Positions 42,327 to 56,558 of a stretch of 64,000 bases of DNA are shown here, piece after piece (within the stretch, counting starts at the first letter, position 1; every line of letters begins with the position of its first letter). Both the position numbers and the translations under genes were made by a program. The notes under the pieces are model-generated. The model saw only the letters and a program-made list of their open reading frames with translations. It did no database searches and was not told the origin of the DNA. Source of the stretch: Paramacrobiotus metropolitanus (Eukaryota > Tardigrada > Eutardigrada > Parachela > Macrobiotidae). The stretch is taken from contig NW_026570223.1 of NCBI RefSeq assembly GCF_019649055.1, positions 3,410,001-3,474,000 on the forward strand. Reading direction: 5' to 3'.

Positions 42327-45300
42327 CAAAGTTGGTGTTGCTAGTCTTATGGCTCAAAAAAGCGCAAGCAGTTTACAACTATCTGCCGGTCAAAACACTG
42401 GTTCTAAATATGTATGTGATTGCACGCTTATGTTCCTGTCCGTGCGAGGTCTGTAGCTCTATTAAATTAATTAAGCAGGGGAATACTGGGATACACCGCA
42501 TACAGATCCGATAAAAGAAACGTGTAAACGTAATGGTCGTTTTTTCTTCTTATTAAGGTTTGGCAAGGTATGCATTGTGCACACAGTCATACAACGTTCA
42601 AAATTATTTATGTGCAGAGATATACTACCGGCTTCCACGGCCAAAAAAATAGTTTACACCAATGTTAATCGCATAGTTTAATACTCATAAAGCAGACAAC
42701 TTACAGAAAAAAGGAACTAATAAATGGAAGCAAAATCACTGATTCCTGACGACAGTGCTTTTTAATCAGCTACACACTGGCAGAATGGCTAGATCTCTGT
42801 TGTGGGCACAAGCTGCTTGTGCATTGTTTTCACCCGAATGATTTTATAGCAGACCCATTTAGTTTCACAAACTTGGCTGTGTGTAGATATATTCAGTTTT
42901 CACATGATCTAAGTTTTTTTGCACGTTACTGTATTAATAGTTAGGAGCATTCGCACAATTTGCAGTTTTTCAGTCACGATATGCAAAATCACTCAGTTGA
43001 CAAAGGTTGCTCGCTTAGACTGATACTACTCTATTCAGTACTGTACCTAATTATAGATATTTTCAAAGCACTACACCGGTGATCGGTGGTATACATTACT
43101 TACGTTGGTTAAACACTATTGGGCATCCGTATTTAAAAAACCTACTCATGCAGTAACGTGCACTATAGATAACCAAAGTGAAATATGGCTCCCGAGCACG
43201 CGGTAAAATAAGTTTAGTGCGTGCGCACGCAAATAAAAGCTAAAATTTCTGAACCATTTAAATTTTTGTACGGTCAAATACATCCGAGGCAACACGTTCT
43301 TTGCAGTAATTAGCCGGGTACGTAACGAGATATCATTATGCCAAGAAAATAAGCCTTATATTAATATTTTTTAGGTATTGCTATTGAACACAGTTTTTCG
43401 TCATTATTGCTTCGGTACCTGCATTGCTGGTCTGTTTTGTTTCATGATGCTTGCCCGTCTTTACTGTATTTTTGTATGACTTTTTAATACCTTAAGCTAC
43501 CGTAAGGTCAGATTATTACTACATATATTATAACTAATAATTTCCAGCGATCTCGGAAAAGCTGAAAAACTACACAAATTTCAATTCATATTTCTTACAT
43601 GTATATGGCAATGAACAAGGTTGAAGCACCATATTTATGTCCCGTTTTTCTCCCGGAATACTGTTTTGTACCGCTGTCAGTGGAGGTATATAATCCGTTG
43701 TGACCTTTTCTGTGAATCGTGTTTTTATGCTGTATTTACACCTTTCTAACTATTTGCTATTGTGAAACATGCATTTAGGTATTACAGTTTGTGGTTAATA
43801 ACAAAATGACCGGGCTGAGGGAGATCCGGGACGGGATTACAGGACTTAAGCTTGGAGAAGCAGGACGCCGCATATAGAACAAATGCCGGAACAGCCTCTT
43901 AATCCTCACCATTTTATGATTAACTTGTGCATATTTAAGAGCGCGCTTTTCAAATATGTTTTCACATGCCGCACCTGGTTTATCTAACTACAAGCCGGTT
44001 AATATTCCCACATTTGGTTACACAATCCGAGTTAATTAATACATCAAAAATGCATGAGCACGGATGACACGATTTCCTGTACACGCATACAACTGCCTAA
44101 CGTCATCTGGTGGGATGGCAACACTATTCAGTGCTCGCAAGGGCAAGATTTATTTTATGCGCATTCAAATCTTAACGAATGTCGACAATTACTTAAATTT
44201 AGATAAAATTACAACGTTCCATAACCGTTTTCAATCGACGAAAGTGCAGAGCTTTGTATAAATTGCCAAAGTCTGTAATAAACGGGATGAAGTTCTTGTA
44301 TCGCTGGTTAACTGCGTTAAGCTGCGTTCGTAAGTGCGGTCCCAATGACCTACAAAGCGTCCGATAATCGAAGGGTCTTCTCGGTGTTGTAATTCAGCAA
44401 ACCGTACAAATGGTCATTGCACTAGCAAATATGGATAGTTTACATTTCAGTTTAAAAAGACAATTTGTTGAGGGTATGTACAATTGCTACTGTTCGATAC
44501 TTTTACGATAGCTCCTGCGCTCTTGCACATATTATATAGCGACCACAACCGCTTACGTGTGGCTCTTCAAACTTAACAAAGTGTGTCCACGCGTGCTGTA
44601 CTATGTACTGCAGTATGTAGAGATCCAAAATTACAAACAGATTTCGCTCGTAAACGGCAATCGGCAATTTTTCGTTATTTTTTTTATTCTATAGTAGATT
44701 TGTTTCTTCCGAGAGTTTTACTAACATTAATGAGCATCCTACCAACAATTTATCAGCTTTAATAAGTATGTATGTAGTAGCCCCTTATTCAATAAGAAAC
44801 AGAAACTGCGTCCAAAACGACAATGCTGATCGATTACGAAACCACTATTAACTTTGGCTGATTAATTTAGAAGAAATAAATTAATTTTTATAAACTGATC
44901 TATTTTATTTAATTCGTTTTATTTTTAAGTGTTGCGCTTTTAACAAAAACTAACTATATTTTTAGCTAAATAATATTTTTCATTAAGTACTCCATACTTG
45001 GATTTTAAATGTTAATATTTTGCAACAGGAGAAACAAAATAAAAACCGGTTGGATGCCGCATTGGTTTTCTGGTTCCATTAAATAATGCATATGACTACT
45101 GGTCCACAGAAGCCATCGATGAACACGATGACCAATCAGTAAATGGCTTTTGGCGGAAGAAAGAAAATGGGACTAGTACAGGCGGGATGAGAGGAAGCAG
45201 CAGAGATACTCTTCAACGATTATTTGATCGGTAATGAATGAACTGCGGCGCTGAATGGAAAGCACAAGTTCGCAATACGCACACACAGAGGCACGGTCAG

Positions 45301-46218
45301 TGTTTCGGCTGTCGTTTCTTTGCCGCTGGTCGCGGTTACTGATGCTGCTGTTTTTCTGCTAAACGTGCGAGATTTGGTTAACCATCGAATAATACCTAAT
45401 TTGATCCCTTAGTGGCCGAGCTGCTACAAATACGGCCAACACACAGAGTTTTCCCGGTCTGCACCGAGGAATTCGGTCTGCCGAAATCCCAGCGAGTGTG
45501 TGCGGCGCGGGCACTGCTGTCAAGTTTAGAGGCTCTGATAGATTTCTGATCTGACACAGGCGTAATTAATTACGGGATGCGCAGGATACGACTGGATCGG
45601 ATATGAGATGATCCCCATGAGACGTGGCTAGTTAATACAATATGTTGTCGATAGACTGATTCCAATGGACTATTAAAATTCCATTCGATTTTATACATAT
45701 ATATGCCGCGCCGCCGCGCTTGCTTAGCCTTAGCTTATCGGCGCACGCAACATATTTCCCCGTCTTATCACACAGTGCTACAGGAAACGCACTGGGGATA
45801 AGATTTTAATCCATATTTGTGCCGACAAGAAAACAGTCATTATTTCCACTCAGATGCTTCTTTAAGGCTGCTGCTGCACTGCCCCGATCGGTGTCGTGCT
45901 GCAGCCAGCCGGGGCGCTGCCTCTGGATACACTTAACGTGTATATACACTCGGTGTTCGCCGGGAATTGGTAAATACTGATCTCGGGCCTTTGTACATGT
46001 ACGGTTAAAGGACATATTGTTAAATGGCACACTGAGGATAAGGTGTCACATCGCCTGGGTATCGTTTCTCCCCTGAACCCTCCATAATTTCCACAATCAC
46101 AACAGTCAGCCCATTTTTGCCGGCTTCTGTGTATCATTATTTCCGGCCAATACACAACACTTTAGGACTGCCAAGAAATTATATACCCAACGACGGCAAC
46201 ATTTCCAGCCCGGCGAAG
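42327..46218. other. Intergenic region upstream of the SLC26 and Ig genes
   Basis: Divergent upstream space of the SLC26 gene (-) and the Ig gene (+). No ORF here matches anything I know. A TATA-like run (TATACATATATA) at about 45693 precedes a short GC-rich stretch (45707-45722), a possible start region for the Ig gene transcript. Confidence 0.4.
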
Positions 46219-49200
46219 ATGCGGCTCATATACCACCTTAAGGATAACTTCCCACCTGCCGCAACTTTGATGTCCACTTTGACTGCCTATTGGAAGTTAT
46301 TGATTATTCCCAGCTTATTATCCTTCACCATGTTCCCTTGTGGTAAGCACTTTACACAATCTATCCCGTTACAATTGCAGACGTTTTTTCTACATTCCAT
46401 GCCTACCATTATCGAACTCAACAGTTTATTACCGTAATTAAATTGTTTCACGCATGTATAGATATATGTACCTGCCTACGTATACCAATAACTACGAGGC
46501 AGTTATGCATCCAGCCGATGTCACCTTTATGCATGTCCTCGTAAAGTCAACATGCAATAATTTTTTTCTTAATCGTTTTGGCTTTGCATTATGTGAATGC
46601 TGTAGAATATCAAATATACATGCAGTGCGAACATAATACGTAAATTTAACGTAAATTACGTAAATTTACGTACATTTTTAGGTTATATTTTGAAGTCACC
46701 GGCAAATATGAGCAACCGTATGAGTTAGTTTACCTGCAGAATTTGCGTATTCTGCAAAGCAGTTATTCCTGAGCGGCGTGTCAAGGCACGCCGCTCCAAT
46801 TATGTCTTTTTTGTTACAAAAGTATGAACATTCTGCTTTTGCAGGAACAACGGAAGCATGTTCTTCTGTCACACTCAACATGTTTAGCAAAAATTAGGTT
46901 GAGACTGCTATAAACAAAATAATTTCTAAAGTTTAATTGATATAAACAGTCCAATCAGCCTGACGAAGTCACGAAGTATGATGACGCAGTTATAGGGAGC
47001 ATAAGGTTGATGGTGGTTTTATTTAATATAAAAAAATAGGCCCTTTTTAACCAGCGTTTCCCGTTTTCTGCAACCACTTGCAAAAACTGAGGAAAGATCT
47101 CCACTAAAGAGGCCAATGCCATTTTTACTCACAGTTGGATGCCTATCGTGATGCGAATATATCGCAATCGAAATTTCTAAATTTAAAAGTTTGTACTGGT
47201 ATACAAAATAGTATTATTCCAGTTTGTTGTGCACATACTGAGTGGGGTGCATGAAGTCAAATAAGTTTTGTGGTTTACACTTTTTCTGTCCGGAAATGAC
47301 CATAAAAGCCGACATTAAGCTCAGTTTTCTCGGACATACAATCCTATAGCCGAAATGCTCTACTGGCAGTTTCCATTCCTGACCGCTAAGCCAGGCTCAT
47401 CCGGTTACGTGCATGTATTGGCGGGGATAAATCTATGAGATTCAGCGTTCCTTTAATATTGACGTTCTCTTTCCGTTCGTGGCTCGTCGGCAGGGTTTTC
47501 AATTTAGCTAACATATATCAGATTCGCAGTCTACTATATATATAAGTAAAGTAAATCACTGCTTCCAGTGTAAATTGCACTGAAATTGTACTTGGCAGTT
47601 TGAGTTTCGATTAACACGACGTAGGCCGCGCACACTATTTGCCGGACTAGGACAAGTTGCTGTGCAAAAATCAGAGAATAGCACCGTGCCGGCGCCGCGC
47701 TGCACTAGGGGGAATTGGGTATGTATATTGTAATTTGATTGTGTTTCATCGCTTTATAAGAAAAAGTTGTTCCTGCGCCTGGGGGTGGATGTTGGCACGG
47801 CGGTAGTGAATGAGATGGGGGGTGAGCCATCTGGACCAAAAACCGGGCGCTGATACCCACCGCATGCTGTGGCTCCCACCACAAGCAATCATTATTCACC
47901 AAGGCAGTTAAATGTTCATCCATCCCTATTCTTATATCTGCTGACTTTAACAGCCGGCAACCACACTTTTAAAATCCATGTCTTTCCTGAGCTCTGGGCC
48001 ATTTAGAGTGTTTTCCCTTTAGAGGGGAAGGCAAATGTTCTACTCCACGGGAAACAACAGCCTGATTAAGTTCTGCTTAATTCAAACTTCCTGTCTTTAC
48101 CACTGAGACGCCGAAAAAGTACTGCTAAACTTCAAGCCATAATACTGCTCCGTGTGAAAACGCAAACCCAGGCTTAAAAAGCGTAATACGAGATCAATTA
48201 TACATATGTAAACTACTTATATTATCTCTCCACTTTAACATTAATATAGCACTGAGTTTGTAGACGACAGCCAATAGTTAATCACCCGGGTCATAATTGC
48301 ATAATTAAGGATAGCATAGCATTAAATTTTTTTATATTAATCAGGTAACAGGAAACCAGTCTACCATTTGCTAGCATTCAATGAAGTGCAACAAATATTT
48401 CATATATGGAACGTTTGATATCGATATACACTGTATTTCGCGTCCATTTTCCCAACCACTTAATACGGAATATCCAGGAAATTGTTTTATTAACAACCAA
48501 ACAGAGTGGATATATTGTGACAGATATCAACAACATTACTAGCACACATTACACTCTACATACATAATATTGATTGTCAAACGATTTTGTTAAATCCATT
48601 TTGACTTCGTGTCACTGACAGTTCAACGGCGATGGTGAAATCTCATCGTTTTGACAGGTTGGTCATCATATGGCATTGTCGGGAGATCTTTGGCTTATAC
48701 AGAGACAAAGTGCGGTTGTACTGGTTAAGAACTATTGATATAGTCAAAGTTTTCCCTGAATTAATGCTCCTTAAATCCCGTGCAGTGGTCGGCACGCGGG
48801 AGAAGCGCATTTACAATTGTTCGGTAGATGGCCGATGCAAAAGGAGCCATCGATCTGGGCTGAATTTAAGCGCATAGGAGACATATATAAGGCAGGCAAT
48901 GTCTGCTTTACGCCTCTTATCCCCATTTTTCTTGTCAAGATGTAGAATAAATAACTTATGAGACATCCTTTAATATTGATGTTCGCCTTCCTTAAAATCG
49001 CGGAGTTCGGCCAACAGCTTTTTCTGTTGTCCGTAAGAAGGAGCAGGGAAGAATATCGCAGCCAGATTGCTTGATTAATGCGGCTACCATACGAAACAGT
49101 TTTTATTACTTAGTGTTAATTCCCGTAGCTCGCATTATTTGTTCCTTCTGCGAAAACATTTTCATGCTGATGTACGAATACTACTATACCACAAGTGTGT

Positions 49201-52200
49201 TAGCATAATAGTCGCGAAACGATGAATCTTGGTTTATTACTGATTGAGCATTTGTGTGGATGAATTAAAAAAAATGTATGTGAAATCGGAACTAACTTTA
49301 ATTCCTTGAAAGAGCGAGTTTTAATAAGGCAAGTAAAATTTTTAATGTATTCATATACACCAAAACAAATCCATGCGCAAAAATGACTTCTCACATCTTT
49401 TATACGAGTACCGATAGTGGGATGCACCGGAGGTAAACAATCAGACATCACATTTTTTACGTCATAAATCTGTGTATTATTTGACATGAAATGTGAACAC
49501 GAGTGACGCTAAGGTTACAGTATATGACACTCCAGTAAAATTGCGCAATAAAGTGGAAACTGGCAGTCGACCATTTTTAATCTGCTGCCTCGGCTAGCGG
49601 TTAAATATTAACCTGTTATTGATTAATTGATTAACTGTGCAGTCATGATCATGTTGCTCCTGTGCACCTTATTGTAACCCAATTTTCCTCCTCGATGGCC
49701 ATATAGTTCCTGCAAGTAAACTAATCATATTTCCTTTTCCTCAAAGATCATAAGCATCATTAGAATCATTCTGCAAGCCCAACACAACGTGCTGCAATCG
49801 GGTGTTAATCAATCACATCCGGTAGAATGATACACTTTCAATATTCGATGATGCGGCTAGCTACCTGTAAGCATTCTGCACAAAAAAGGATTGCCTATAA
49901 TGTTCAGCCTGAAGCATGAATTTGCTTTAAATTCCATTCCACAAAATCTGTAGTTTGGACAAATTAAATGTTATTCGATACAATCATATATATCCGCGAA
50001 TAACAGTCCTTGGAAATTATCAGAAAAGACACACCAGCGGAAGCAGCGTACTATGAGGCTATTGAAACTGTAGTACGAGTATAAATGAAAAATCTCCAGT
50101 AACGACGATGTTGTAAATTCAAAAATCTGCTGGTGCACCTTTTTTTAACTCTGTGCAAAGTACACACGTGTTAATTTCATATACATATCTTGGGATCTAC
50201 GAATATTCGACCTTTAGCTATCGACTTTAGCAATATATCTCAGAACGTCGTAATTTCGTCAGCTCGTTACGTAGTATATTTGCTAAAGAAAGATAATATT
50301 AGATAAGACATGAATGAGATGTTGATCTCGTGTAGTGTATTAAAAAGAAGAGCATTGGGTTTGCTTACGTATCTGATTTATTAGTTCAAATGCTGGTCTT
50401 TCAACTGATACGAGCTCGATTGACGATCGAGGGGAAAAGGGCGTAGTTGGTTCTTTTGCGCTTTTTATTTGTTGGGCTTTGGTAAACCGTTCATGCAAGT
50501 AACATGTACCCATGATAAATTACGGCAATAAGCTGAGCACGAACATATTGGGTCTTTGTACAAAGAAACACACATGATTTTTTGTCCCCTCGCCTAGCCG
50601 GAAGCCGCCACATTGAGTTGCGCATACGTATGCATAGCGATGATGCCGAGCATATTGCGCATTTCACTCATCCCGGCAACCATTTGTGCACTATAGCATA
50701 AATTCTCACCGTTTTATGGATACAGCGTATGTGATACTACAAAGTAATACATATGCAGCATTTGTGCAACGGCTAGAAAATGAATTTGTTGAAAGGGAGC
50801 CACTAGTACGGGCACAGTTATGGAAGTCCCAGTGATGGGGCTGCCATTAGTTGTGATTAAATAACCAGCTTAAGAACACTTTGTACAATTTCCATCTATT
50901 TAGTCCGTCGATTGTGACTTTTGAGCGTTAGTTGTCTGTCGGTTGTGTGTAGTTCTGACGGGAACATATTTAGTTGGATATTGACTAGCGTGACAAAAAT
51001 AAACACGCGATTATGCCCGAATACCGGGTCGAGCAAGTATTTGATATTCCGTACATCAACGTACGACTGTGGCATGCTATTTAAGAAGAAACGTAAACAT
51101 TAAATATTTTTCAAATACCACAATGCAATGTCCGCAGAACATGTGCTGACATAGAAGAATTCGCTACTAAAATGATCTGCAGCGAAAATCTTCTAAAATG
51201 TTTTGCGATAATTGACTATGACCCAAAATGCACTGTTAATAGTTAACGCTTAGGTAAGATCCTTTGTTTAATCATTTTCATACTTACAGTCTCTTACTTA
51301 GAATAAATGTACATCATCTGAAGTTATACCTTCGTGCAATTGTTTTAACGATTTTGTTTGCAAATTTTAAGATTGTATAAAAGTCAAATCAATAAGGACC
51401 ATACGCCTTGCAAAGAAAAGGATACTGGTTTAATGGGCCGGAAAAAATATGGAATGTTTAAAGGACAATTTTTTGTGCTTTTTACAAGCAAATGGAAATT
51501 TAATGCACTTAAATATGCACACTTAAACTGGAAAATATACTGTATCTGGCCGTCAAAAAATGGTATTGCTATACCGTAGTGACATAGTGGCCAGGAACAT
51601 CTGCGTAACAAATCAGCAATCACACAAAAACAAATTGTACAATATGAACATTGTACTTTACGAAATACCAAGTATGCACGCATTTGTCTAGGATGATTTC
51701 TATCAAGTTTTGGTATGATTACGATTTTATTTACATTTTGTAAAGTATTCCCCATTCAGCATAATGCTCACGTATAGGACAAAGCGAGTCAGATCGACTA
51801 CCGAGTATTTCCTCGTACACGGCCAAGTGCAACTGTGAGCCTAATTAAGATTGTTTACTTATTTGCAGATGCAAAGCATCATAACAAAAGAATCATCGCA
51901 AAACATTCCACCTTAAATCTACACCATAAGTTGCCGCAGTTTGACCCGGGATTGCCAGCAAACTTTACGATTGAGAAAGGAAATCCAGTTGAACTGCCGT
52001 GCAGGATATCAAATCAAGGAAAAAATATGGTAAGAGACTTACATAAAAGCCGGTCTTTCTAGTGTTACAAGATGCACAAATTTACCAGTTTCAAATGAAG
52101 GTGCCAGGCACCGTGCGCGCCATGATTTTGTAACTGGAATTTCGCTTAACGATAGACTGTATACCACGTAGTATCTGCTAATGCATGGTTAATTTTTTGG

Positions 52201-53248
52201 GCGGCCTAAACTGTTGTTCTCGTATGTAGAAATGGTATAGTATATTAAAGTAATAAAACATTAGTACTGTGCTAGTTGATATTGATTTATGTTGTTAATA
52301 TGTATACAATTGTTTGCTGGCACATCAAAATTGTCTCTTGTATCAAACTAGTACAGTAACATATTTTGGCTGACCGAATGAATATATTTATTGTCGACGA
52401 CAGGTGTCGTGGGTCAAGTACAACAATCGCCATTTCCATGTACTATCAGTAGGCGATATATTGTTGACGGAAGATGAAAGAATAACATTGAGCAAAAACG
52501 AAGGACCTTCAGACTGGGCCTTGACAATCACCAAAGTCAAACTGTCGGACTCCGGAGTTTATGAATGTCAGATTGGAACTTCCCCAAAACTGGGCAGGAA
52601 CGTCACCCTGCATGTCCACCGTGAGTTATTGGATAACAACATCCACAACTGGACGTCACCTTTTACTTGGTCTAATCAAACACAGAGTAAAAATGCATAC
52701 ACCATAATAATTATTATTAGTACTATATTTATTACAATACGTGAGCTTAATAATTTCATCGCGTTTAGTGCACTTCTCTGTACACTATAAATCACGTACC
52801 GTACTTGGTAGGTGCACTTCTACATACGTACACAGTTATGTAAATACTGCAAATTTGGACGTATTTATTAAGGCGCTCTTCGTATTATTGTTACTAACCT
52901 AAAGTAAAGGATGAAATTTTTTGCTTTTTTTGTGCTGCCTATGCAAATTTTTAATAAATTTTTGCACGTGTGGGTTAAAGGTAAATTTCTTGATAGAGAA
53001 ACTGCTGAATGTCGTTTTGTGCTTTCTGTTTTGTCAACCGAATGCTTATTTGACCTTCAGTGAATCAACTGATTATAACAGCACAGTACCCATAAAAAGT
53101 ATTGTACTGTAAAATGACATTGTTGAATGTTGTAGGTCCTCCGAAAAGATCGTCAAGTTTAGCATCTCATCTACGGTATTCCAGCATAACCACTTTGTTT
53201 GTTTGGACAATCATGTCGTTTCTTAGGCCGCACTTCGCTGTAGTATAA
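46219..53248 (+). CDS. Short single-Ig protein of the dpr/zig-8 type
   Basis: Exons 51869-52029, 52404-52620 and 53136-53248 are firm: introns are GT-AG and phases match. They encode one V-type Ig domain with the first Cys in VELPCRIS, the core Trp in VSWVKYNNRHFHVLSVGD, then DERITLSKNEGPSDWALTITKV and DSGVYECQIGTSPKLG with the second Cys. This pattern is typical of arthropod Dpr and nematode ZIG-8 cell-surface proteins used in neuronal recognition. The last exon ends in a Ser-rich spacer and a hydrophobic tail (ITTLFVWTIMSFL), suggesting GPI anchoring. The proposed first exon, 46219-46342, encodes a hydrophobic leader and has a GTAAGC donor in the required phase 1; it is less certain because the intron is 5.5 kb. 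The joined product has 204 residues. Only one Ig domain is present, whereas Dpr has two. Confidence 0.75.
46735..46796. other. Pair of strong hairpins in an intron
   Basis: TGCAGAAT/TTGCGT/ATTCTGCA (about 46735-46756) is followed by GAGCGGCGTG/TCAAGG/CACGCCGCTC (46771-46796). Arms are 8 and 10 bp and perfect. The second is GC-rich inside AT-rich sequence. It is a candidate structured RNA or the end of a mobile element; no further support. Confidence 0.6.
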
Positions 53249-53791
53249 TGATGCAGAATAGAAGCCAACACTACCGTTCTCGTCAATATCAAACTATTGG
53301 AACACCTTGGCTAACAAGAACTACTGCACCTTCGAAAATGATCATTGCTCAGCGGAATTAGCCGCCTTTTTTGTGATCCATTCTCAAATAAAATCGAAAA
53401 TTGTACTAACTTCTGTTTAATGACACTGCAGTGAATTTTTTGGTCGACCTGTCGAAGCTCGTGTACAGAGTTAGAACTACAATTGTATATGCATTTTTAC
53501 AAGCATATCATTTTGATGCTCTGCAATAGCGCTTTGAATTGGTACACTCGTCTGTGGTTAACTAGAGGTTCTACCGTGTTCACTGTCATAGCGGCAGAAC
53601 TGTTTCTGCGCAATGCGCGAAGCGTTGATGGCAAAACCATCGCACCCAATTACAAGGAAAATGATCATACTACACATGTCAATGAATGAAAAAAATTGTC
53701 AATAGATTTTAAGGGAAAAAAACCGACGTAATCCACACAAATTTTAAAACCTCTATAAAAAATTTCAATGTTGTTAAAAAAAATTAGGTCG

Positions 53792-54679
53792 ATGCTGCGT
53801 GCACGGGGAAACACGGGTTTTGGCTGCGTGGCAGCGTGCACGGAGTTCGGACACGGGTGTTGGCTGTGTGCACGGCTATTTCAATTTTTTATGATTTCGA
53901 ATTTTAGTCGTAACATTTATAATTTTCCAGGTTTTATTCAACCACAACAGGTTTTTCGACCGGTTTGACATATTTTTCTGAGCCATCATAATCTACTCAT
54001 AGAAATAGTTACAGATACGTTGTTTTACGACTCAGAGGTTTTCAACGCGGCTTGATGCAAGTGGGAATGGTGTCGAGTGCATGCTTCATAAGCTGTCACC
54101 AAGTGTGTCCGCAATTTCGCATCAGACCCTGCTCAAAAGTGGCCGTTCCAGGATCCATCCCAAAAGGAACGCAGTAGCCTTGGCAGTATTACGAAATTCT
54201 AACGTGGCTATATTACACAGGAATGGCATTACCTTAATACAAAAATCTTCATGAAAAAAAACACTACAGAGATTTTTACTTCTTCCACTCTTCTTACGGT
54301 GACTTTCAAGTACGAGTAAGTACTTCATGGTACTGCACTAACAAGTATAGATATTAACTCGTAACATAGTACTCTGTACTTGCTATGTACAGCAAATTTT
54401 CCAGTACTTGCGGTAGGTATTTTCGTTAAGAAATTGTGGGTTAAGTGAGTAGGTTTCCATAAGTAGTAATTATCAAAAAATTTATAACTAAAATTTACAA
54501 CTAAGTTTAAATTAAACAATTCAAATAATTTCCCGTGCACACAGCCAACGCCGGTTTAGCAATCCCGTGCCCGCAACCCGTTCCCAAACTCCGTGCACGC
54601 AGCCAACACCCGTGCGGACCCAAAAATATCACCCGTGCACGCAGCCAAAACCCGTGTTTACCCGTGCACGCAGCCATAA
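53792..54679. mobile_element. Foldback-type repeat with GC-rich inverted ends
   Basis: The left end (53792-53874) reads ATGCTGCGTGCACGGGGAAA and on through ACACGGGTTTTGGCTGCGTG. The right end (about 54532-54679) is its reverse complement with few changes, followed inwards by further diverged inverted copies of GGCTGTGTGCACGG. Inside each end the unit GTGCACGG-x-GGCTGCGTG is itself repeated, as in foldback elements. The middle (about 650 bp) is AT-rich and has no transposase frame. It is probably non-autonomous. Confidence 0.6.
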
Positions 54680-56540
54680 TGAAAAAATTACTTTCAACGC
54701 CAAAGCAGCGTGAACTAGAATAGGAAAAACTTTGTGAAGAGTTTTTGTTGATAAAGTTTAAAATGAGTTTAAAATTTGCGTTTTTTTACACCCGAAGACA
54801 CTTATATTTTTTTCTACGGAGTTGAGAATCAGCAATTTAGAAAAACGCTTCACAAAGTTTTTAGCAAGTGTTTTTTCCACATACTGATCAAAGTTGAGAA
54901 TTATATTAGCTTTCCTGAATTAGTTATAGATTTTACAAATTAAATTTATCAAATTGCTCAGGATTCAGCGAAGAACTTTCTTTGTTATACACTTTCGCGG
55001 AATCTCTCACTTTTGCGCCTGCAGTGCCGCCACAGTGAATGGCCGCTGGCGTTCGCGAGATATGTTCTCCCTGAACCCTGTTTCCCGGGCTTTGTTATCT
55101 CTTCGTGTCCCCGTTTGGCACACAAGATTTTGGTCTGTTTCCTATCCCGCTTGCCACCCGACTGTTTCTCACTTTCTCTACCTGTTCTATTGCCAGTTGT
55201 GTTCATTCAGCTGCGCGCTTCTGACCACAGGTGGCGGCAGAGCAGAAAGTTCATCAGTCCGCCAAAACAATGGGAGTAGTTATCACAAAAAATTAATAAC
55301 ATTATAAGTTACAATCTAATTGAACTTAACTTTGGTCTGAAGGTAGTCCAGACCATGCTCATTGCAGCTGAAAACTTTCGAAAATCAAAATTTTGGTGAA
55401 CCGACACGGTAGAACCTCTTCTTAAGCAAAACACAAACTTTTAAAATATGGGACGTATACGGACTGAGCAAAGTTTCGATATCAAATCAGGGAAAATTGT
55501 CGACTTAAGCTAGCTACCATCTCACAAAGAAATCTTGGAAACAGACTGCAAGCTCGTGTACAGAGAAGCTCGTGTACAGAGAAAAAAACTGCAAAAAAAT
55601 AGAAACAGTATTTTCATAAAGTTTAACTTCATGCATTTTTACAAGCTACATCAGTTCAGGTAAACATTTAAAAAATGGCAGGTAACAAAACCGTACTCTT
55701 CGAGTGGGTGTTTACCAGCGGTCAGATGACGCTGTGGAATTTACGACACACTGTCAATATAATTCCCGTCTGAATTGCTGTACTGTATTCATTACACACA
55801 AGCTATTGCATGTACTAAGTACACTGTAATTGTTCTGCTGGTACAATGAACTTCTCAACAAAAAGTCTCGCTCCTGTCAAAAATATTATGCAGTTAATTA
55901 AACATAAAACCCAAAGAATATGTGAAACCCTATTAATAACATTTATATGGAAAGACAGTTTTATATGTTTCGGATGAGTGATTCACAAAAAACCGCATCC
56001 GATACACAGGTTTGCATGTCGGTTCATGCAAATCGCTTTCAGCGCTGACTGATAACGCCTGGATAGTTATAATTTTATCTCGTTCAGCATGAATATTGTC
56101 GTGATTCGGCAAATTTCATTCGAAAAATACTAAAATAATTTTAGCTAGCAAATTCACCTTAAGCTTCTACAGCTTCCCATAAACTTACAAGATTAATTAA
56201 TCTTGTTGAAGATGTACGAGCATCATTTGCACGAGTTAATGTGTATACGTAGAAGCTAAGTCAATTGCGATACTTCGACCCTATTACTAAAAAAATTTGT
56301 ATTACACCCTGAAAGATTGGGCATTCTTGTTTTTTATGCGTAGTACTCCGTAATTGATTACGGAATGTGCGCTAACACTGTAATTATGCATAAGCGCAAA
56401 TCACCTTATTTTTTTCCCTGCATGCTAGCCAGAAGCAGCCAAGATGTAATTATAATATATTTTATTGCATTCAAAAAAACTCCCGGTAGCAATGGTAGCG
56501 CCAAATTAAGTATTACTTAAATTAATCTCCTTCAGACTCA

Positions 56541-56558
56541 GAGAGAGAGAGAGAGAGA
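56541..56558. repeat. GA dinucleotide repeat
   Basis: Nine GA units, uninterrupted. Confidence 0.9.

Noticed and set aside
43804-43875. Short GC-richer frame starting ATGACCGGGCTG
   Set aside because: Only 23 codons and no donor site; could be an upstream ORF of some transcript but nothing supports it.
46630-46676. ACGTAAATT repeats as an origin or regulatory array
   Set aside because: Only about four imperfect units in AT-rich intron sequence; too little to call.
48632-48877. 81-codon frame within the large Ig-gene intron
   Set aside because: No recognisable similarity; starts and ends arbitrarily.
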